Source: Salinisphaera orenii subsp. orenii MK-B5
GTDB taxonomy: Bacteria; Pseudomonadota; Gammaproteobacteria; Nevskiales; Salinisphaeraceae
Assembly: GCF_003788635.1 (NCBI RefSeq)
Contig: NZ_AYKH01000042.1
Coordinates: 1 to 64,000 of the forward strand
Direction: 5' to 3'
DNA: 64,000 bases
Position 1 is the stretch's first letter; each line of letters begins with the position of its first letter. Of the stretch, positions 45,181 through 53,641 are shown in pieces. The notes below the pieces were generated by a model. It made no database searches, was not told the DNA's origin, and saw only the letters and a list, made by a program, of their open reading frames with translations. The position numbers and the translations under genes were made by a program.

Positions 45181-45739
45181 CAAGCCTCGATCGCGGCGAA
45201 CGCGCGCCACGCTCGAATAAGGGTTCTGGCAAGGTCCGGACAGGGCCGGCAGCGCGCCCTCGTTCCCGTTCGACAAGCGGCCCTATCGTGGCCGCCGACG
45301 CTGGAGACGAAGCGGTACGGGGTGTCGCGACTGCGTTTCCGGCATCTGGGCCGGGCCAGTTTGGCTGCCAGCGTTCTCCCCATCGGTGGCCGGAGCCGTC
45401 GACCCGCGCGAGACGAGGCGCCAGTCGGGGCGCGTCTGCGGCGACGCCATGGCCTGGCGACGGCTCATGCGCCCCCGCGCCGGGTCGCCGTCGCGCGGCG
45501 GAACGGAATGCAGCACGTGCAGCACGGTCACGTCACGCCAGCGGGCCGCAACGCTGATTGCCGCAGTGTGTTCGTTTGATGAGGCGCTCGGACAGCCGGG
45601 GCGGTCCGCCCATGAGCCATTCGCGAACGGGTACCCCGCGGCGTTGCATGTCTCGATCGTGGCGTCGCGGTCGGCGACCGCGCCGTGCAGCAGCCCGTGC
45701 AGTCTCTGACGCAGCGTTCTCGAGACGTCGTGACAGACG
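45181..45739. other. GC-rich gap, no gene recognised
   Basis: About 560 bases between the receptor promoter and the end of the tetR gene. Minus-strand frames give coding-like stretches of up to about 80 codons, but they need frame changes and match no family I can name. It may hold gene debris. Confidence 0.45.
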
Positions 45740-46345
45740 CTAGGAACGCGCCCCGACCAGCCCGGCCCGGAACACCTGCCAGGCCGAATCCAGCCGGCGG
45801 CGATACTCCGCCTCGTCGTAGATGAAGCGCTCGGTGTAGAGCCCGTCCATCAGGCAGTAGAAGGCATCCGTGAACGTCCGGCAGGCCAGCCCCGGCCAGA
45901 CGTTCTCGCGCATGCCCTGAGCGTGCAGCGCCTCCAGCGCCGCGTCGATGCGCGCTTCGCTGCGGGCGTTGATCTCGCGAATCGCCGCCCGCAGCGGCTC
46001 CGGTGGAAACAGCAGGAAGCGTTTGTAGAAACTGCCCTGGTCCTCGGCGAAGATGAAGGCGCCGAGATCCTCGATCAGGGCGCGCAGGCGTGTCTCGACC
46101 GGGGTGTCGGCGTGGCGCGCCAGGCTGGCGTCCTGGATCTCGAAAAAGCGCGCCTCGACCCGTTCCACGAGCGATAGGAACAGCGCCTCCTTGCTGCGGA
46201 TATGGTTGTACAGCGACGGCTTGCGGATGCCCACGGCATCGGCGATCTGGCCGAGCGTGGTCGCCTCGTAGCCTTGACGGGCGAACAGTCGCAGCGCCGT
46301 GTCGTGGATGCGATCGGCGGTGGGCACGCGGGTCGAGCTGGACAT
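45740..46345 (-). CDS. TetR-family regulator of SMR exporter
   Basis: A 201-residue TetR-type repressor. The N-terminal helix-turn-helix is clear (IHDTALRLFARQGYEATTLG, IADAVGIRKPSLYNHIRSKE), with a ligand-binding C-terminal domain. It is divergent from a two-gene small multidrug resistance exporter, with a perfect palindrome between the two, so it most likely represses the exporter and itself until a cationic drug or metabolite binds. Confidence 0.92.
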   Translation of the reverse strand: MSSSTRVPTADRIHDTALRLFARQGYEATTLGQIADAVGIRKPSLYNHIRSKEALFLSLVERVEARFFEIQDASLARHADTPVETRLRALIEDLGAFIFAEDQGSFYKRFLLFPPEPLRAAIREINARSEARIDAALEALHAQGMRENVWPGLACRTFTDAFYCLMDGLYTERFIYDEAEYRRRLDSAWQVFRAGLVGARS

Positions 46346-46405
46346 GTCGGCATCTTAACCCGGCCCCGGCGTTGCGGCCCTTGCAGTTGCCTGTGACGAC
46401 CTTAT

Positions 46406-46421
46406 ACTAACGACCGTTAGT
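46406..46421. promoter_or_regulatory. TetR operator palindrome
   Basis: ACTAACG-AC-CGTTAGT is a perfect 7-bp inverted repeat overlapping a TATACT-like element, 28 bases before the first SMR gene. This half-site pattern is typical of TetR operators. Confidence 0.8.
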
Positions 46422-46448
46422 TCGTATTCGTTTCATCCGGAGTATGCG

Positions 46449-46772
46449 ATGAGATCCTGGGCATGGCTGGTCGCCGCCGCGCTCACCGAGGTGGGCTGGG
46501 TCGGCGGCCTCAAGGCCGCGGACGGCGCACTCGACTGGCTGGCGACGGCGGCCTGCGTACTCGCGAGTTTTGCGCTTGCGCTGGGTGCGGCCCGCCGTCT
46601 GCCGGCCACCACCGTCTACGTGGTGTTCGTGGGTCTGGGCGCGGCCGGCACCGCCATGCTCGACGCGGCCGTTTTCGGGCAGGCGCTCGGCCCTGCGGCG
46701 CTGGCCTGCCTGACCTTGCTGATCGGCGGCGTCATCGGGCTCAAGCTCACGTCCACCGGGAACCAGCGATGA
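46449..46772 (+). CDS. SMR exporter subunit A
   Basis: A 107-residue, four-helix small multidrug resistance protein. The essential membrane glutamate is present at residue 14 (ALTEVGW). CGGAG lies eight bases before the ATG. It overlaps the second SMR gene by four bases (ATGA). Paired SMR genes of unlike sequence usually make a heteromeric exporter, like EbrAB or YkkCD. Substrate is unknown. Confidence 0.9.
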   Translation: MRSWAWLVAAALTEVGWVGGLKAADGALDWLATAACVLASFALALGAARRLPATTVYVVFVGLGAAGTAMLDAAVFGQALGPAALACLTLLIGGVIGLKLTSTGNQR

Positions 46773-47083
46773 GCTGGCTGTTGCTGCTCGCCGCGGGCGG
46801 CTTCGAGATCGTGGGCGTGGCGGGCTTCGAGCGCCTGACCCGGCGCCGATACGCCACCGGCCTGGCACTCGGCGTCCTCGGCTTCGGCCTCGGCCTGACC
46901 TGCCTGCGACTCGCGATGGCCGATATTCCCATGGCCGTGGCCTACGGTGTGTTCACGGGCATCGGCGCGCTCGGCAGCACTGTCGTCGGCATCGTCTGCT
47001 GGGGCGATTCCGCGCGCCCGGCGCGACTGGCCTGCATCGCGGCGATCGTGATCGCGGTGGCCGGCCTGAAGGCCACGGTCTGA
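46769..47083 (+). CDS. SMR exporter subunit B
   Basis: A 104-residue four-helix small multidrug resistance protein with the membrane glutamate at residue 13 (GGFEIVGV) and the conserved MAVAYGVFTGIGALGS segment. It is translationally coupled to subunit A and probably pairs with it in antiparallel orientation in the inner membrane. A MITE-like repeat begins 17 bases after its stop. Confidence 0.9.
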   Translation: MSWLLLLAAGGFEIVGVAGFERLTRRRYATGLALGVLGFGLGLTCLRLAMADIPMAVAYGVFTGIGALGSTVVGIVCWGDSARPARLACIAAIVIAVAGLKATV

Positions 47084-47099
47084 GGCCGGGCACAGTGCC

Positions 47100-47410
47100 A
47101 GGGTATGTTGACGTATCGTCCGAACGCTTTGGTTTCCGACCGCAAATCGTGTCCGGCAAGGCGCGAGCCGCCGGCTCTGGGCGTGCCGCGGCACAGGCTC
47201 GCAACGCCGCCGGGCGCCCCTAGTGGTTTTGTGGGCGGCCCAATCCTTCGGGACGAGCGCCCGGAAAATCAACGACAAGACGGCAATCCAGCGTTGTCGC
47301 ACGCTGGTGCAGAGTGACTGCACGGCGCGCACTACGCCTCGTCTTGCCGCCCATGGTCAAATTTTCAGGAAGCGCTTGGCGCGGATTCGTACAAAACGTC
47401 AACAGGCCCT
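47100..47410. repeat. MITE-like dispersed repeat, copy 1
   Basis: About 311 bases bounded by imperfect terminal inverted repeats: AGGGTATGTTGACGTAT on the left and, on the other strand at the right, AGGGCCTGTTGACGTTT. The inner 9 bases TGTTGACGT are identical. The interior has no convincing gene. A diverged inverted copy lies at 62062-62360, sharing for example CAACGCTGGATTGCCG. The ends resemble those of IS elements, so this is probably a non-autonomous derivative of an insertion sequence not present in the window. Confidence 0.75.
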
Positions 47411-47446
47411 AGAATCCGCACATCACCCGACCGCTCAGGCCGTTTC

Positions 47447-47701
47447 GTGGACAAGCAACTGCTCGACATCCTCGTCTGCCCCGCCACCGGTGCGGCGGTC
47501 GCACCGGCCGAAGCCGGGACGCTGTCCCGCCTGAACGCGGCGATCGAGGCCGGCCGCGCCCACTATGCCGACGGCAGCCCGGTGGATCGCCCCCTGCAGG
47601 CCGCGCTGATCACCGCCGACGGGATCACCGCCTATCGCGTGGACGACGACCTGCCGGTGATGCTGCCCGAGCGCGGCATCGACCTCTCCGACGCGGTGTG
47701 A
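47447..47701 (+). CDS. Trm112-family small protein
   Basis: An 84-residue member of the Trm112 family (KQLLDILVCPATGAAV, then AYRVDDDLPVMLPERG). Bacterial members are short zinc-ribbon-derived proteins, sometimes linked to lipopolysaccharide or tRNA-modification genes, with no settled role. Only one of the usual cysteines is present, so metal binding is doubtful. It begins with GTG, and its TGA overlaps the GTG of the next gene. Confidence 0.82.
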   Translation: MDKQLLDILVCPATGAAVAPAEAGTLSRLNAAIEAGRAHYADGSPVDRPLQAALITADGITAYRVDDDLPVMLPERGIDLSDAV

Positions 47702-48552
47702 AGCCGGGCGACACCGTCGATCTGTTCGTCGAGCAGGTCACCCACATCGACTGCGGGGTTCTGGATCCGGACACCGGCCTCGACGGCCGCACCTGGCTGG
47801 TCGACGCCCGCCTGTCGGGCACGCGCGACGCCCACGGCATGCTGTTCGACTTCGGCCCCGCCCGGCGTCTGCTCAAGCGGGCGATCGACGAACGCCTCGA
47901 CCACCGGCTGCTGGTCCCGCTGCGGGCGCCGGGGCTGTCACGTCACGGCGATGACCTGCGTCTGACGACCACCCGCGGCGCCCACATCGATTACGCCGGC
48001 CCGGCCGAGGGCGTGGCGCTGCTCGACGCCGAGCGCATCGGACCGGCGCTGCTCGCGGACTGGCTCACCGACCGCATCGCGCCGCTGCTGCCGGACAACA
48101 TCGACGATCTGCAGCTGTCGCTGCGGGCCGAGGCCATCGACGGCGCCGCCTACCACTACTGCCACGGGCTGCGCAGCCACGACGGCAACTGCCAGCGCAT
48201 GGGACACGGCCATCGCTGCCGGCTGGCGATCGCGGTCGACGGCCGCGACGACCCGGCGCGGGCCCGACGCTGGGCCGAGGGCTGGCAGGGGGTGTTCATC
48301 GGCGACCGCGCGGATCTCGCCCGCCGCGACGCCGACGGCCGCCACCACTTCGACTACGTCGCGCCGCAGGGACGCTTCGCCCTGACGATCGACGCGGGGC
48401 GCTGCGTGCTCCTCGACGGGCCGCCGACGGTCGAGAACGTCGCCGCGCACATCGCCGACACACTCGCCGCCGAGCTGCCCGACCGACACCTCGAGGTGCG
48501 CGCCTACGAGGGCGTCGGCAAGGGCGCGATCGTGTGCCGCGGTCCGGCGTGA
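47698..48552 (+). CDS. PTPS/QueD-like protein with swapped motif order
   Basis: A 284-residue protein related to 6-pyruvoyl/6-carboxytetrahydropterin synthases. The N-terminal half has GMLFDFGPARRLLKRAIDER followed by LDHRLL, which in QueD lies near the C-terminus. The C-terminal half has YHYCHGLRSHDGNCQRMGHG, the metal-binding HGH and cysteine region that in QueD comes first. Two T-fold units, each keeping part of the active site, are the likely explanation. It may make a pterin or deazapurine precursor, but this is not shown. It is coupled by GTGA overlap to the Trm112-like gene. Confidence 0.78.
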   Translation: MKPGDTVDLFVEQVTHIDCGVLDPDTGLDGRTWLVDARLSGTRDAHGMLFDFGPARRLLKRAIDERLDHRLLVPLRAPGLSRHGDDLRLTTTRGAHIDYAGPAEGVALLDAERIGPALLADWLTDRIAPLLPDNIDDLQLSLRAEAIDGAAYHYCHGLRSHDGNCQRMGHGHRCRLAIAVDGRDDPARARRWAEGWQGVFIGDRADLARRDADGRHHFDYVAPQGRFALTIDAGRCVLLDGPPTVENVAAHIADTLAAELPDRHLEVRAYEGVGKGAIVCRGPA

Positions 48553-48623
48553 ACGTGCCCGCCCTGCCGCGACCCCGCGGCGGGCGCTAAACTGAGCCCC
48601 GCCATACGACGAGCGCTGCCGCC

Positions 48624-49958
48624 ATGAGCGATTATCTGATCACCAACGCCTGCCTGGTCAACGAGGGCGAACGCCGCGAAGCCGATGTGCTGATCGGCAA
48701 CGGCCGCATCGAGAAGATCGCCGCCGCCATCGATGCCCCGGCCGGGGTCGAGGTCATCGACGCCGCGGGCCGGTTCCTGCTGCCCGGCATGATCGACGAC
48801 CAGGTCCATTTCCGCGAGCCCGGCCTCACCGACAAGGCCGACCTGGCCAGCGAGTCGGCCGCGGCGGTGGTCGGCGGCATCACCAGCTTCATGGACATGC
48901 CCAACGTCAAGCCGCCGACCGTGGATCACGACGCGCTGGTGGCCAAGCACGCGCTGGCCGCGGGCCGCTGCAGCGCGAACTACGGCTTCCACTTCGGCGC
49001 CACCAACGACAACATCGAGCAGATCAAGGCGCTCGACACCTCGCTCGCCGCAGGCGTGAAGATCTTCATGGGGGCCTCCACCGGCCGGATGCTCGTCGAT
49101 GACGACACAGCACTCGAACAGATCTTCGAGCATTCGCCGCTGACCGTGCTGACCCACTGCGAGGACACGCCGATGATCGAGGCCAACGCCGCGCGGGCCC
49201 GCGATCACTACGGCGAGGACGTGCCCATGAGCCAGCATCCGGTGATCCGCTCGCGCGAGGCCTGCTACGCCTCCTCCTCGAAGGCGGTCGACCTGGCGCG
49301 CCGGCACGGCACGAATCTGCACATCCTCCACATCACCACCGCGGACGAGCTCGACCTGTTCGCGCCCGGACCGATGGCCGGCAAACAGATCACCGCCGAG
49401 GCCTGCGTGCATCATCTGTTCTTCGACGACAACGATTACGCCGCGCGCGGCACGCTGATCAAGTGCAACCCGGCGATCAAGACCGCCGCCGATCGCGCGG
49501 CACTGTTGAAAGCCGTGGCCGAAGACCGCATCGATGTGCTGGCGACGGATCACGCCCCGCATCAGGCCGAGGAGAAGGCCAACGCCTACTTCAAGGCGCC
49601 GGCGGGCCTGCCGCTGGTCCAGCATGCGCTGGTCTCGCTGCTGGATCACGTCTCGGCCGGCCACTTCAGCCTGGAGCAGCTGGTCGCCAAGGCCGCGCAC
49701 AACCCCGCCGAGCGTTTCGGGGTGGCCGGGCGCGGCTACCTCCGCGAAGGCTACTGGGCGGATCTGGTGCTGGTGGACATGGCCGGCCGGACCGCGGTGG
49801 ACGACGAGCCCATCCACGCCAAATGCGGCTGGTCGCCGTTCGCGGGACACGTCTTCACAAGCCGCGTCACGAGCACTTTCGTATCTGGCCAACTGGCCTA
49901 TCATGAAGGTAAACTTAGCCAAGGCTGTATCGGTCGCGCGCTGACGTACGATCGATGA
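48624..49958 (+). CDS. pyrC: Dihydroorotase (DDQVHFREPG type)
   Basis: A 444-residue cyclic amidohydrolase converting carbamoyl-aspartate to dihydroorotate in pyrimidine synthesis. The first metal motif reads DDQVHFREPG, with Gln where most type I enzymes have His; the lysine expected to be carbamylated is in GVKIFMGASTG; other ligands are in LTHCEDT and LHILHITTADE, and the catalytic aspartate is in ATDHAPH. The DDQVHFREPG variant defines a known subfamily, so activity is still likely. It stands alone between the PTPS-like gene and fur. Confidence 0.88.
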   Translation: MSDYLITNACLVNEGERREADVLIGNGRIEKIAAAIDAPAGVEVIDAAGRFLLPGMIDDQVHFREPGLTDKADLASESAAAVVGGITSFMDMPNVKPPTVDHDALVAKHALAAGRCSANYGFHFGATNDNIEQIKALDTSLAAGVKIFMGASTGRMLVDDDTALEQIFEHSPLTVLTHCEDTPMIEANAARARDHYGEDVPMSQHPVIRSREACYASSSKAVDLARRHGTNLHILHITTADELDLFAPGPMAGKQITAEACVHHLFFDDNDYAARGTLIKCNPAIKTAADRAALLKAVAEDRIDVLATDHAPHQAEEKANAYFKAPAGLPLVQHALVSLLDHVSAGHFSLEQLVAKAAHNPAERFGVAGRGYLREGYWADLVLVDMAGRTAVDDEPIHAKCGWSPFAGHVFTSRVTSTFVSGQLAYHEGKLSQGCIGRALTYDR

Positions 49959-49963
49959 GCCCG

Positions 49964-49984
49964 GCTGAATCCGAATCATTCAGC
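49964..49984. promoter_or_regulatory. Inverted repeat upstream of fur
   Basis: GCTGAAT-N7-ATTCAGC is a perfect 7-bp inverted repeat between pyrC and fur. It could be a weak terminator without a T-run or an operator for fur. Confidence 0.4.
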
Positions 49985-50037
49985 GCCGCGGCGGTCCAAC
50001 GACGCGCGACCGCCCGCCACATTCGAGGTGTTGAGCC

Positions 50038-50475
50038 ATGCAATCCAGCGATCTGCGCAAAGCCGGACTCAAAGCGACGCTGCCGCGCCTGAAAATCCTG
50101 GAAGTGCTCCAGAGCAACAAGCAGGACCACCTGTCCGCGGAGGACGTGTATCGCCTGCTCATGGAGGACGAGGAGGACATCGGCCTGGCCACCATCTATC
50201 GCGTGCTGTCGCAGTTCGAGGACGCCGGCCTCGTCATCCGCCACCACTTCGAGGACGGTCATGCCCTGTTCGAGCTCGAGCAGGGCCCGCACGATCACCT
50301 GATCTGCGTGAAGTGCGGCAAGATCGAGGAATTCTTCGACGACGAGATGCAGCAGCGCCAGCGCGACGTCGCGCAGAAATCCGGCTTCGACCTGTCCAAG
50401 CACACGCTCGTGCTCTACGGCGAATGCCAGGCGGACAACTGCGAGAACAACACCGGCAAGAAGAAGCCCTCCTGA
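50038..50475 (+). CDS. fur: Ferric uptake regulator Fur
   Basis: A 145-residue Fur protein. The winged helix is typical (GLKATLPRLKILEVL, SAEDVYRLL, GLATIYRVLSQFEDAG), and the metal-binding region is complete (RHHFEDGHALFELE, HDHLICVKCGKIEEFFDDEM). The C-terminal CQADNC pair could be a second structural zinc site. It should repress iron uptake genes when iron is plentiful. A terminator follows 55 bases later. Confidence 0.95.
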   Translation: MQSSDLRKAGLKATLPRLKILEVLQSNKQDHLSAEDVYRLLMEDEEDIGLATIYRVLSQFEDAGLVIRHHFEDGHALFELEQGPHDHLICVKCGKIEEFFDDEMQQRQRDVAQKSGFDLSKHTLVLYGECQADNCENNTGKKKPS

Positions 50476-50530
50476 GGCCGCCCGGCCGGCGCCGCCCGCC
50501 GGCTTGCGTTAGAATCCCTCCCGTTCAGAC

Positions 50531-50558
50531 GAAAGCGCGGTCCGGCCGCGCTTTTTCT
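50531..50558 (+). terminator. Rho-independent terminator after fur
   Basis: AAAGCGCGG pairs with CCGCGCTTT around TCCGG, followed by TTTCTC. It lies 55 bases after the fur stop and 60 before the sat start. Confidence 0.9.
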
Positions 50559-50620
50559 CGTGCCGGCGGGGCGGACCCGCGGCGGGCGCGGGCTCCATTC
50601 ATCAACGCAGACGCGATGCC

Positions 50621-51805
50621 ATGATCAAACCGCACGGTTCCGATACGCTCAATCCGCTTTTCGTGGCCGACGAGACCGCCCACGGCCAGCTGCTCCAGGA
50701 AGCGCACGAGCTGCCGTCGATCACGCTGTCCTCGGCCGCGGCCGCCAATGCCGTCATGCTCGGCGCGGGCTACTTCAACCCGCTGACGGGCTACATGAGC
50801 AAGGCCGACGCGCTGTCGGTCGGCGAACACATGCGCACCACCGACGGCCTGTTCTGGCCGGTGCCGGTGCTCAACGTCACCGACGACATCGAGCCCATCA
50901 AGGGCGCGGCCCGCATCGCCCTGCGCGACCCCAACGTCAAGGGCGAGCCGGTGATCGCGGTGCAGGACATCGAGGGCATCGACGAATTCAGCGACGCCGA
51001 GCTGGAGACCCTGACCGGCCAGATCTTCGCCACCAACGATCCGGCGCACCCCGGGGTGGCGACGTTCAACGGTCTGGGCCGCTACGTCATCCACGGCCCG
51101 ATCCAGGTGCTGAACTTCAGCTACTTCGAGACCGAATTCCACGAGACCTTCCGCACCGCGGGCTCGATCCGCGAGGAATTCGCCGAACGCGGCTGGGACA
51201 AGGTCGTGGCCTTCCAGACCCGCAACCCCATGCACCGCGCCCACGAGGAGCTGTGCAAGATGGCGCTGGATGCCACCGGCGCCGACGGCATCCTCATCCA
51301 CATGCTGCTCGGCAAGCTCAAGCCCGGCGACATCCCGGCGGGCGTGCGCAACGCCGCCATCCGCAAGATGGTGGACGTCTACTTCCCGCCGAACACGGTG
51401 ATGATCACCGGCTACGGCTTCGACATGCTCTATGCCGGCCCCCGCGAGGCCGTGCTGCATGCCGTGTTCCGCCAGAACGCCGGCTGCTCCTATCTCATCG
51501 TCGGCCGCGACCATGCCGGCGTGGGCGATTTCTACGGCCCCTTCGACGCCCAGACCATCTTCGAGGAACGGGTGCCGGACGACGCGCTGGAGATCGAGAT
51601 CTTCGCCGCCGACCACACCGCCTTCTCCAAGAAGCTCGGCAAGGTCGTGATGATGCGCGACGTGCCCGACCACACGAAGGACGACTTCGTGCTGCTCTCC
51701 GGCACCGCGGTGCGCGAGATGCTGGGCCGCGGCGAGGCTCCGCCGGCGGAATTCTCCCGGCCCGAGGTCGCCGAGATCCTGATGGACTACTACCAGAGCA
51801 AGTAG
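50621..51805 (+). CDS. sat: Sulfate adenylyltransferase (ATP sulfurylase)
   Basis: A 394-residue homo-oligomeric ATP sulfurylase of the Sat/Met3 class, making APS from ATP and sulfate, or running in reverse in sulfur oxidisers. The PUA-like N-terminus is followed by the catalytic motifs QTRNPMHRAHEEL and VGRDHAGVGDFYGPFDAQ. It has no APS kinase domain. No other sulfate assimilation genes are adjacent, so the direction of use cannot be told from this window. Confidence 0.95.
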   Translation: MIKPHGSDTLNPLFVADETAHGQLLQEAHELPSITLSSAAAANAVMLGAGYFNPLTGYMSKADALSVGEHMRTTDGLFWPVPVLNVTDDIEPIKGAARIALRDPNVKGEPVIAVQDIEGIDEFSDAELETLTGQIFATNDPAHPGVATFNGLGRYVIHGPIQVLNFSYFETEFHETFRTAGSIREEFAERGWDKVVAFQTRNPMHRAHEELCKMALDATGADGILIHMLLGKLKPGDIPAGVRNAAIRKMVDVYFPPNTVMITGYGFDMLYAGPREAVLHAVFRQNAGCSYLIVGRDHAGVGDFYGPFDAQTIFEERVPDDALEIEIFAADHTAFSKKLGKVVMMRDVPDHTKDDFVLLSGTAVREMLGRGEAPPAEFSRPEVAEILMDYYQSK

Positions 51806-51815
51806 CCCGGCGCGG

Positions 51816-51843
51816 GCGGCGGGTCGTCATGGCCCGCCGCTTT
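51816..51843 (+). terminator. Probable terminator after sat
   Basis: GCGGCGGG pairs with CCCGCCGC around a nine-base loop, followed only by TTTCAT. It begins 11 bases after the sat stop. The short T-run makes it moderate. Confidence 0.6.
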
Positions 51844-51916
51844 CATCCGCGTGGAAACCGGGGCCGCCGCGTTCGGCCGTACGCCTGCCGAGCTGGCGGC
51901 GGCTGGCGGCGGGGCG

Positions 51917-52108
51917 TCACGCCGTATCGTCGGCGCCGGCCGCCAGCACGCTCTCCAGATCCAGGCGGCGCATCGTGCTGATCGCCACCTCGAGGGCACC
52001 TTCGCCGCACAGCCCGGACACCGCCGCATCCTCGTAGCCTTCCAGCGCGGCAGCGATACAGGCCTCGCGGATACGTTCGGCAAGCGCCAGACGTTCTGAG
52101 TCGTTCAT
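51917..52108 (-). CDS. Small conserved hypothetical protein
   Basis: A 63-residue protein (DSERLALAERIREACIAAAL, then GLCGEGALEVAISTMRRL). It is predicted to be all-helical and soluble. I recall similar short proteins in proteobacteria, with no assigned function. A very strong Shine-Dalgarno (GGAGGA) lies before the ATG at 52108, and codon bias is normal, so the gene is believable despite its size. Confidence 0.75.
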   Translation of the reverse strand: MNDSERLALAERIREACIAAALEGYEDAAVSGLCGEGALEVAISTMRRLDLESVLAAGADDTA

Positions 52109-52652
52109 CGCGTTCCTCCTCCTTCGGCATGCACCGTGTTCCCGGGCGACCGCGGGCCGACGCCAGAACGCCGCCCCGGCGCGGCCCCGACGGATGATCC
52201 GGCGCCTGCGCCCGACCGGCTCCATCTCGCGGTCATCCGCGGCCTGGCCCCGACCCGCGCGGATCGCATTGCCACAGGCTCCGTGATCCCGCCAGACCCA
52301 CGGCGCCGTCCCTGTTCGGCGCCCGGGACGAACCACCCGACACCGCCGGGCACGATTTCGGAGGCAACCCGCAGGGCCGCTCGTGTGGTACCGGCTACCG
52401 GGATCGCCTCTGGCTCCGGCAGCACGACGGCACGACGCGCCCGGCGACCTGTGCTGCACGAGCGTCGTCTGCCGGCGCGCCATACGCGGGTCGCGCCGAC
52501 AGACTCTCACGCGCCGTGGCGCGCGTTCGCGGCATGCATCCCGGCTGACTGTTCGCGTCGGGCAGGGCGCGGTATCGGGGCTCATGGCCGTGGCTGAGGT
52601 GCCATAATGCGAAACACGCCGGAAACAATACGATGAATCGTGCGACAGGGCA
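52109..52652. other. GC-rich gap, no gene recognised
   Basis: About 540 bases between the small hypothetical gene and the CDF exporter gene. Frames are open by GC bias only; I see no domain, terminator with T-run or repeat. Confidence 0.5.
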
Positions 52653-53636
52653 CTAGCTGGCGATGCCGCAGTCCGGCTCGCAGACGCAGTCGCGTGCGGT
52701 CGCCCGGTCCTCGGGCTGGAGCGTGGTGTGCGTGATCGCGTACTTGTCCGCCAGCAGGCGCTGCAGGCGCGGCAGGATCGCCTGCCACTCGGACAGCCGC
52801 GCGATCTCGATGTGGGCGGCCAGCGCACGCTGGCTGGACGAGAGGCTCCAGATATGCAGGTCGTGAACGGACCGCACGCCCTCCACATCGGCGAGCTCGC
52901 GGCCGACGGCACCGGCGTCCACGCCCTTGGGCACGCCTTCCATGAGCACATGCACCACATCGCGCAGCAGCCGCACCGCCGAGACCAGGATCAGTACGCT
53001 GACCAGCAGCGAAAGCAGCGGGTCGATCGGCATCCAGCCGGTGAGGATGATGATCAGACCGGCCGCGAGCGCGGCCACCGAGCCGAGCAGGTCGCCGATG
53101 ACGTGAATGAGCGCGCCGCGCACGTTCATCGTCTGCTCGCCGCGCATGAGGATCACCGCCACTCCGATATTCATGAGCAGCCCGATCGCGGCGATGATCA
53201 TCACCGGCGCGCCGGCCACCGAGCGCGGCTCCGCGAAGCGCTCGATCGCGGACACGGCGATGGCGACCACCACCACGATCATCAGCACCGCGTTGATCAG
53301 CGCGCCCAGCACCTCCGCACGCTGAAGACCGAACGAATGCATCTTGGACACCGGGCGCTTGGCCATCCAGGCCGCGAGCGCGCCGATCGCCAGCGACGAG
53401 CTGTCGGTGAACATATGCCCGGCGTCGGACATCAGGGCCAGCGAATCGGCCCACCAGCCGCCCACAGCCTCGACGACGGCGAAGGACAGCGTGAGCAGCA
53501 GCGAGAACACCAGCACACGACCGCTGCCGCCGTGATGATGGTGCCCGCCGAGACCACCGTGGTCGTGATCGTGGTCATGGTCGTGGTGGGCATGACCGTG
53601 TCCGCCGTCATGTGTGTGGTCGTGCGTATGGGCCAT
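52653..53636 (-). CDS. CDF family zinc/metal exporter
   Basis: A 327-residue cation diffusion facilitator. Residues 1-38 are very rich in histidine (HDHDHDHDHGG and HHHHGG), then six membrane segments follow with the metal sites in LMSDAGHMFTDSSSL (segment 2) and IHVIGDLLGSVAAL (segment 5), and a cytoplasmic C-terminal domain. The last residues DCVCEPDCG may bind metal as well. It should export zinc or a related ion in exchange for protons. The upstream ArsR-type gene ends five bases before it starts, so metal-sensing control is likely. Confidence 0.92.
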   Translation of the reverse strand: MAHTHDHTHDGGHGHAHHDHDHDHDHGGLGGHHHHGGSGRVLVFSLLLTLSFAVVEAVGGWWADSLALMSDAGHMFTDSSSLAIGALAAWMAKRPVSKMHSFGLQRAEVLGALINAVLMIVVVVAIAVSAIERFAEPRSVAGAPVMIIAAIGLLMNIGVAVILMRGEQTMNVRGALIHVIGDLLGSVAALAAGLIIILTGWMPIDPLLSLLVSVLILVSAVRLLRDVVHVLMEGVPKGVDAGAVGRELADVEGVRSVHDLHIWSLSSSQRALAAHIEIARLSEWQAILPRLQRLLADKYAITHTTLQPEDRATARDCVCEPDCGIAS

Positions 53637-53641
53637 GGCTA

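Noticed and set aside
45283-45709. Possible small gene downstream of tetR
   Set aside because: Coding-like stretches need frame changes, lack a ribosome site and match no family.
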